A DNA stretch of 10,595 bases from CAMPJM01 sp964440915 (lineage in GTDB: Bacteria; Bacteroidota; Bacteroidia; Cytophagales; Cyclobacteriaceae), in NCBI GenBank assembly GCA_964440915.1, contig CAYTTV010000086.1, positions 1-10,595 on the forward strand, written 5' to 3'. Shown here in pieces: positions 6,445 through 10,595 of the stretch (its first letter is position 1; each line of letters starts with the position of its first letter). The notes beneath the pieces were generated by a model, which saw only the letters and a list, made by a program, of their open reading frames with translations, ran no database searches and was not told the origin of the DNA. A program made the translations under genes and the position numbers.

Positions 6445-7932
6445 CTAAGCGCCCAATCTATCATATGTTTCCCTCAGCGCTGCATAATCATCGGTGATGA
6501 CCAAGAGTACATCGCCTTCTGACAAGGCAGTTTTACCGTTAGGAACAAAGTACTTATCATCCCTTTTTACCATTACCACAATGGTTTTTTCGGGCAAGCC
6601 CAGATTCATAAGCATGTTCCCGTTGGTCAATGACTTGCTTGTAATCCGAATTTCGGAAGTAACTGACTTTATCTCATCTGAAAATTCCAGATCAAAGTTC
6701 TCAAGGTCTTTGATATGGCTGGGTTTTTCGGCAAGGCCAAGCCATTTGGCCATTTGTGATAAAGATGTGCCTTGTACCACTAATGATACCAACGTACAGA
6801 AAAATACGATATTAAATATCAGTCTTGCATGAGGGATGCCGGAAGCCAATACAGCAATTGCGAAAATTATGGGTACAGCACCTCTCAACCCTACCCAAGA
6901 CACAAATGCTTTATCTTTGATAGACATTTTATTGAAAGGCAGTAAGCATAAAAATACACTTATCGGGCGCGTAACAAAAATCATAAGGAAGCTGATGATA
7001 AGCCCAGGTATAGCGATAGGGATAAGCTCCGATGGATTGATAAGCAACCCCAATGTAAGGAACATGAGCAATTGGCTCATCCATGCCATACCATCAAAAA
7101 AGTTTAGGGAAGATCGTTTATGCACAAAACGGGAATTTCCTATCACCAAACCTCCAATGTATACAGCCAGGTAACCGTTTCCTTTCATGAAATAAGTGAA
7201 GGAGAAAATAAAGATGCAGAAAGTGAAAACTAGAATAGGATAAAGCGATTTATTATCAATTCTCATATTATTGATGACAATCACTGCAAGTTTCCCTAAA
7301 AGAAAACCAGCTAAAGCCCCTATCGCAAGCTGCATCAATAAGCTCACTATGGCATAAAGATAGTTGGGTTCCGCCCCCATGTCTATAATGCCAATCAATG
7401 TTATGGTCAATACATAGGCCATGGGGTCGTTACTGCCACTTTCAAGCTCTAGCAAAGGGCGCAAGTTATTCTTTAAATTCAGCCCCTTGGAACGTAAAAT
7501 GGAAAAAACAGAAGCAGAATCGGTAGAGGACATAGTAGAAGCAAGCAGTAAGGAAGTGACAAACCCAACGCCTGCAGAAGCCATGGTCATCCCCAAAACA
7601 TACCAAACTGCTACACCCGTAAAAATTGCTGTGAGAAAAACACCAAGTGTAGCAAGGATAACTCCTTGGGTAGCAATAGGCCTTACTTCTGTGATCTTGG
7701 TATCCATACCTCCTGAAAAGAGTATGATACAAAGTGCCACAGACCCTATGATTTGTGCAACCTGAATGTTCTCAAACTGTATTCCTACCCCATCGCTGCC
7801 AAAAACCATCCCTACCCCCAGGAACAATAACAAGGCAGGCACGCCAAATTTATAACCGGCTTTTCCCGCTAGTATACTTAGAAAAAAAAGTATGGAGACC
7901 ACCAGTAAAATAAGTTCCATTTTTATTCCCAT
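6445..7932 (-). CDS. nhaP2: K+(Na+)/H+ antiporter, CPA1 family with TrkA-C domain
   Basis: An inner-membrane antiporter of 495 residues. About twelve hydrophobic segments fill residues 5-395, followed by a cytoplasmic tail. Family motifs are present: LFSGGMDTK (71-79), STMSSTDSASVFSIL (132-146, with the membrane Asp138) and ESGSNDPMA (164-172, with the transport Asp169), which are typical of the NhaP2/CvrA branch. The last 75 or so residues (from about 420, ending DVLLVITDDYAALRETYDRL) form a TrkA-C/RCK_C ligand-binding domain that gates transport in relatives. The E. coli protein is longer (578). Start ATG 7932 gives MGIKMELILL; ATG 7920 (MELILL) is equally plausible. The gene appears monocistronic, with an AT-rich weak dyad (6380-6407) past its stop. 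The role would be K+/Na+ and pH balance; the exact ion is not shown by sequence. Confidence 0.9.
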   Translation of the reverse strand: MGIKMELILLVVSILFFLSILAGKAGYKFGVPALLLFLGVGMVFGSDGVGIQFENIQVAQIIGSVALCIILFSGGMDTKITEVRPIATQGVILATLGVFLTAIFTGVAVWYVLGMTMASAGVGFVTSLLLASTMSSTDSASVFSILRSKGLNLKNNLRPLLELESGSNDPMAYVLTITLIGIIDMGAEPNYLYAIVSLLMQLAIGALAGFLLGKLAVIVINNMRIDNKSLYPILVFTFCIFIFSFTYFMKGNGYLAVYIGGLVIGNSRFVHKRSSLNFFDGMAWMSQLLMFLTLGLLINPSELIPIAIPGLIISFLMIFVTRPISVFLCLLPFNKMSIKDKAFVSWVGLRGAVPIIFAIAVLASGIPHARLIFNIVFFCTLVSLVVQGTSLSQMAKWLGLAEKPSHIKDLENFDLEFSDEIKSVTSEIRITSKSLTNGNMLMNLGLPEKTIVVMVKRDDKYFVPNGKTALSEGDVLLVITDDYAALRETYDRLGA

Positions 7933-8046
7933 CTACATAAAAATTATAAGTTGAAACATCTATGTCCATCCAAACCCTAAATTTGGACAGTTGCCCGTTG
8001 TGGCATTAGAGACCAAAAAGTCTATGGCATCTAGGGTAAGATTAAA

Positions 8047-8054
8047 CAAAAATA
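8047..8054 (-). promoter_or_regulatory. Candidate -7 promoter element for the antiporter
   Basis: On the minus strand the sequence reads TATTTTTG, an exact TAnnTTTG match and identical to the element before fbpA. No well-spaced TTG lies upstream (the nearest is 12 bases away). If used, the antiporter mRNA would have a leader of roughly 105-120 bases. Confidence 0.3.
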
Positions 8055-8078
8055 GGAAGTAAATGGCAAAACAGATCG

Positions 8079-8097
8079 GAAATCCTAGGAGGATTTC
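8079..8097. promoter_or_regulatory. Perfect 7-bp inverted repeat, operator or pirin-transcript terminator stem
   Basis: GAAATCC (8079-8085) and GGATTTC (8091-8097) flank the 5-base loop TAGGA. It lies about 25 bases upstream of the candidate antiporter -7 element, a position suited to a regulator site. On the minus strand it is followed by CGATCTGTTTTG, so a weak terminator for the pirin transcript is also possible. Confidence 0.4.
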
Positions 8098-8235
8098 ACA
8101 TTTTAAAAATAAAAATCATGGCTGAAGATTCAGGATTACAATAAACCTGGCTCATGAAATAAAACATGATGGACCAGTGAAAAAGTCCACCTAAAGAATT
8201 GATTGAGTGGTGTTTTGATTATACAAGAGTCATTT

Positions 8236-9153
8236 TTATGATAGCACTTCTGGTGACGGACTGGATCCTGCTGGACGCGAACGGTCTTCGGGTAATGGGA
8301 TAAAGATTTCATTATCATTTGGAGGCAATATGATGCGGCCGTTCTTCCAATCTTCTTTGGCTTGCTCTATACGTTCTTTTCTACTAGAAACGAAGTTCCA
8401 CCAAATGAATCGATTGCCTAGCGGCTCACCGCCGAGCAGCATTAGTGTGGCTGCTTCTTTTGCAACGATCGTCGGATCTACTCCTTGTGTAAATACAAGC
8501 AACTGCCCTTTCTGATAGATCCTTCCATTCACTTCTATCCTACCTTTTGCTACATAAACCCCTCTTTCACTATGTTCTTTGGGAAGGCCAAACCTTGTGC
8601 CTTTATCTAACATGACATGCAAGTAAAACAGGGGAGAATTCGTTTTCACACTGCTCTTCAAGCCATAGGCATCTCCTGCAATCAATCGCATCCAAACACC
8701 TGTTTCGGAAAATACTGGCAGCTCATCAACAGTATAGTTTTCAAAGGAAGGATCGGCTTCTTCATCTTTTTCTGGCAAAGCCACCCAAGTCTGTATCATC
8801 TCAAGCTCACCCCCAGCCAACATCCCAGGATCTTCAAACCGCTCGCTATGGGCTATGCCCTTTCCTGCTGTCATCCAGTTTACTTCTCCAGGTTTTATGA
8901 TCTGTTCCACTCCAAGACTGTCCCGATGCGTTACTGATCCACCAAACAAATAGCTTACCGTAGACAAGCCGATATGAGGATGAGGCAGGACATCAAAATT
9001 TTCAGAGGCTGTTCCAGAGACTTCCATCGGTCCGGCATGGTCCATAAAAATAAAGGGTCCTACCATTCTGCGCTGCCGGAATGGCAGGATGCGGTTTACG
9101 CCCAATCCTGGACCTATGAATGCTTTTCTTGATTCTATGACGATGTCTAGCAT
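8236..9153 (-). CDS. Pirin family bicupin protein
   Basis: A cytoplasmic double-cupin protein of 305 residues, the usual pirin length. From ATG 9153 (MLDIVIESRKAFIG) the N-terminal cupin carries the metal site: HPHIGLSTVSYLF with His58 and His60, then GKGIAHSER with His102 and Glu104, nearly the same numbering as human pirin (56, 58, 101, 103). The core motif FMDHAGP and C-terminal cupin (GVYVAKGRIEVNG, LLGGEPLG) are intact. The longer frame from TTG 9186 adds 11 residues not needed by the family, so I prefer the ATG. Some bacterial pirins oxidise quercetin, others bind metabolic enzymes, and many are unassigned; the activity here is not predictable. It lies 98 bases after the sugar-dehydrogenase-like gene on the same strand, possibly co-transcribed. 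A short palindrome GACTTAAAGTC (9222-9232) lies in that gap. Confidence 0.92.
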   Translation of the reverse strand: MLDIVIESRKAFIGPGLGVNRILPFRQRRMVGPFIFMDHAGPMEVSGTASENFDVLPHPHIGLSTVSYLFGGSVTHRDSLGVEQIIKPGEVNWMTAGKGIAHSERFEDPGMLAGGELEMIQTWVALPEKDEEADPSFENYTVDELPVFSETGVWMRLIAGDAYGLKSSVKTNSPLFYLHVMLDKGTRFGLPKEHSERGVYVAKGRIEVNGRIYQKGQLLVFTQGVDPTIVAKEAATLMLLGGEPLGNRFIWWNFVSSRKERIEQAKEDWKNGRIILPPNDNEIFIPLPEDRSRPAGSSPSPEVLS

Positions 9154-9251
9154 AACCTTGTTTTGTTTTATCGGGAATAATAGCAATATACTAATATTCT
9201 TTCATGGGTTCCCTTTTGCTAGACTTAAAGTCATCCTTAACCGAATTGAAC

Positions 9252-10478
9252 TTATTGATTTTCATAGTATATGCGATAAATTACCCCGTTTGTGTCGTCC
9301 GAAACCAAAAGTGACCCATCGGTATATATCGCCAACCCTGCCAATCTTCCAAAATGAGCTTTTTTATCTTTTATCAGAAATCCTGTGAGAAAATCTTCGA
9401 ATGCGATAGGCTCTCGGATTTCAAAGCGCAACCTCACCACTTTATACCCCACAGGATCACTTCGATTCCATGAACCTCTCATGGCAATGAAGGCATCATG
9501 CCGATACTCCTCAGGGAATTGATCGGCAGTATAAAACACCATATCCATAGGGGCAGCGTGCGCTGTGTAGGTAAGAGCAGGCAAAGTAGTTTGCTCCAAG
9601 TATTCCTGATAAGTCATATCTCCAGGTGGCCTATCTCCAGGATTGTATTTACCTTCCCCAAATATATATGGCCACCCATAGTCTGCTCCTTCTTCAATTT
9701 TATTCAACTCTTCTTTCTGCTCAGTATCGCCAAGCCAATCTATACCATGGTCCATGCCCCACATCACACTCGTTTCAGGATGCCAATCAAACCCGATCGT
9801 ATTCCTCAGGCCCTTAGCTATTATGGTTATGTTCTGAGCATTTTCATCAGCCTTCACAATGGTGGCATTCATGTCATTAGGTTCAGGGCAGGAGTTACAC
9901 GTACTGCCAATGGAAATATACATCATACCGTCTGGACCAAACTCAATCGTTCGGTTGGGGTGCTGCCCACCGTCTGGCAAGGCATCGGTAAGCACTTGGA
10001 TTTCGCCTAATGTGCCGTCTGGGTTCATCTCTGCGGCATAGACTTTTCTAACCGCAACGATATAAAGCTTACCGCTGTGAATGGCCAATCCATGTGCCTG
10101 TTCTATATTGGCGACTGTTTCTTTGCGGTCCGCTGCGCCATCGCCATCGCTGTCTTCCAGCAGCACCACTTCCCCTTCTTTTCTATAGGATACATACACA
10201 TGCCCTGCTTCGCTCACGACCATCATACGTGACTCTCCCAGATCCTCCGCAAACTTCTGTATCCCAAAACCATCTGGAAGTTTCAGTTGATTCACATTTT
10301 CCTCCGTTGCGGGCTCAACTGCTGGCTTAAAAATATAACCTTCAATTTGTGATTGGGTAGGTTCATCTTCTGTTTCAGGAATCAGTGAAGACCAAAAGCT
10401 ATCGTCGTCTTGACAACTAAATACCAAACCAGTCATTATAATAAAAAACAAAACTAAGGGTGTCCATCTTTTCATCAT
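9252..10478 (-). CDS. PQQ-dependent sugar (sorbosone/glucose) dehydrogenase-like lipoprotein
   Basis: A lipid-anchored beta-propeller of 408 residues. The N-terminus is a lipoprotein signal (MMKRWTPLVLFFIIMTGLVF, lipidated Cys22). The Cys is followed by QDDDS, resembling the Bacteroidota lipoprotein export signal, so surface exposure is likely. The propeller has family motifs: QAHGLAI (127-133), GGQHPNRTIEFGPDGMMYIS (170-189, presumed catalytic His173), GSTCNSCPEPND (191-202), GLRNTIGFDWHP (223-234), MDHGIDWLGD, YGWPY (267-271) and MRGSWNR. This is the soluble aldose/L-sorbosone dehydrogenase fold (GSDH), which oxidises sugars or alcohols with PQQ. DSDGDGAAD (109-117) is an EF-hand-like Ca2+ loop. 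No PQQ synthesis gene is in the window, so cofactor use is inferred. Two adjacent ATGs (10478, 10475) serve equally as start. It has its own candidate promoter. Confidence 0.9.
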   Translation of the reverse strand: MMKRWTPLVLFFIIMTGLVFSCQDDDSFWSSLIPETEDEPTQSQIEGYIFKPAVEPATEENVNQLKLPDGFGIQKFAEDLGESRMMVVSEAGHVYVSYRKEGEVVLLEDSDGDGAADRKETVANIEQAHGLAIHSGKLYIVAVRKVYAAEMNPDGTLGEIQVLTDALPDGGQHPNRTIEFGPDGMMYISIGSTCNSCPEPNDMNATIVKADENAQNITIIAKGLRNTIGFDWHPETSVMWGMDHGIDWLGDTEQKEELNKIEEGADYGWPYIFGEGKYNPGDRPPGDMTYQEYLEQTTLPALTYTAHAAPMDMVFYTADQFPEEYRHDAFIAMRGSWNRSDPVGYKVVRLRFEIREPIAFEDFLTGFLIKDKKAHFGRLAGLAIYTDGSLLVSDDTNGVIYRIYYENQ

Positions 10479-10513
10479 CCGTGCCTTTAAGTTTAAAAAA
10501 TGTTAAAATGGTA

Positions 10514-10539
10514 CAAAATTAACTGCTGGGAATTATCAA
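10514..10539 (-). promoter_or_regulatory. Candidate promoter of the PQQ-type dehydrogenase gene
   Basis: On the minus strand TAATTTTG (10521-10514) matches TAnnTTTG exactly, with a TTG 15 bases upstream (10539-10537), the same spacing as before fbpA. Transcription would begin near 10507, about 29 bases before the start codon. Confidence 0.5.
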
Positions 10540-10571
10540 GGTTTAAAAATCTCCTGTTCTTATTCATGTTA

Positions 10572-10586
10572 AACCCCTTCGGGGTT
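10572..10586. terminator. GC-rich hairpin at the right edge, possible terminator or repeat end
   Basis: AACCCC (10572-10577), loop TTC, GGGGTT (10581-10586) gives a perfect 6-bp stem in AT-rich surroundings. On the minus strand it is followed by TTTAACATG, a short T-run that could suit a terminator for a gene beyond the right edge. It is about 33 bases upstream of the candidate dehydrogenase promoter. Because of the edge, a dispersed REP-like repeat cannot be excluded. Confidence 0.4.
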
Positions 10587-10595
10587 GATCTCGGT

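Larger units (their letters stand above)
7933..8235. other. Intergenic region before the antiporter (303 bases)
   Basis: This gap holds no convincing gene; a 60-codon minus frame over 8136-8318 is mostly antisense-type shadow overlapping the pirin 3' end. It should contain the end of the pirin transcript and the antiporter promoter and leader. Elements seen: a -7 candidate at 8047-8054, a perfect 7-bp inverted repeat at 8079-8097, and a leader dyad TCCAAA/TTTGGA (7969-7974 and 7982-7987, loop of 7) that would be in the antiporter mRNA. TCATG/CATGA around a run of TA bases (about 8153-8170) is a weaker dyad near the pirin 3' end. No known riboswitch was recognised. Confidence 0.6.

Noticed and set aside
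7421..7765. 114-codon plus-strand and 88-codon minus-strand frames
   Set aside because: Both are shadows of the antiporter membrane domain, which carries the conserved ESGSNDP and STDSASV motifs.
7933..8046. Riboswitch (for example c-di-AMP type) in the antiporter leader
   Set aside because: Only a simple short dyad is visible; no conserved riboswitch core was recognised.
8136..8318. 60-codon minus-strand frame at the pirin 3' end
   Set aside because: About half overlaps the pirin coding region out of frame, and the rest shows no protein-like features or start signal.
9498..10010. 170-codon plus-strand open frame
   Set aside because: It is antisense to the well-supported PQQ-type dehydrogenase gene, whose family motifs are in the other strand; the product has no recognisable domain.

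Overview
The window looks like ordinary chromosomal DNA from a member of the Bacteroidota, probably a marine or soil Cytophagales-type bacterium. The clues are: moderate GC content by eye; weak or absent Shine-Dalgarno sequences before most starts; two close matches to the Bacteroidota -7 promoter element TAnnTTTG placed correctly before genes; and a lipoprotein whose Cys is followed by an acidic run like the Bacteroidota surface-export signal. The genus is not determined. Eight clear protein genes are present, seven on the minus strand and one on the plus strand, plus one doubtful 43-codon ORF. No rRNA, tRNA, CRISPR array, transposase or phage gene was seen.

Left part (1-2387): an edge-truncated secreted serine hydrolase of the beta-lactamase/class C fold (1-1046, minus); a 389-base gap holding the 43-codon ORF; an unrecognised acidic 162-residue protein (1436-1924, the only convincing plus-strand gene); and, convergent with it, a secreted Lys/Ala/Glu-rich helical protein (1968-2387, minus). 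A long hairpin that contains the stop codon of the acidic gene lies where these two genes meet.

Centre (2574-6329): a compact ferric-iron ABC importer operon on the minus strand, in the order binding lipoprotein, fused two-domain permease, ATPase. The genes overlap by 20 bases (fbpA/fbpB) or abut with no gap (fbpB/fbpC), so translation is probably coupled. The binding protein has the iron-binding tyrosines, including the adjacent Tyr-Tyr pair. A candidate promoter lies upstream, and a 29-base imperfect palindrome overlaps its upstream part, as expected for an iron-responsive repressor site.

Right part (6445-10595): a CPA1-type K+(Na+)/H+ antiporter with a C-terminal TrkA-C domain, a 303-base gap with a candidate promoter and inverted repeats, a pirin-family cupin protein, and a lipid-anchored, probably surface-exposed PQQ/sorbosone-dehydrogenase-type beta-propeller with its own candidate promoter. 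All are on the minus strand. A strong GC-rich hairpin sits at the right edge.

No obviously new multi-gene system is visible. The most useful leads are the iron-operon operator, the stop-codon-embedding hairpin, the pairing-switch element at 2483-2519, the heptad-preserving duplication in the helical protein, and the unexplained 43-codon and 162-residue proteins.
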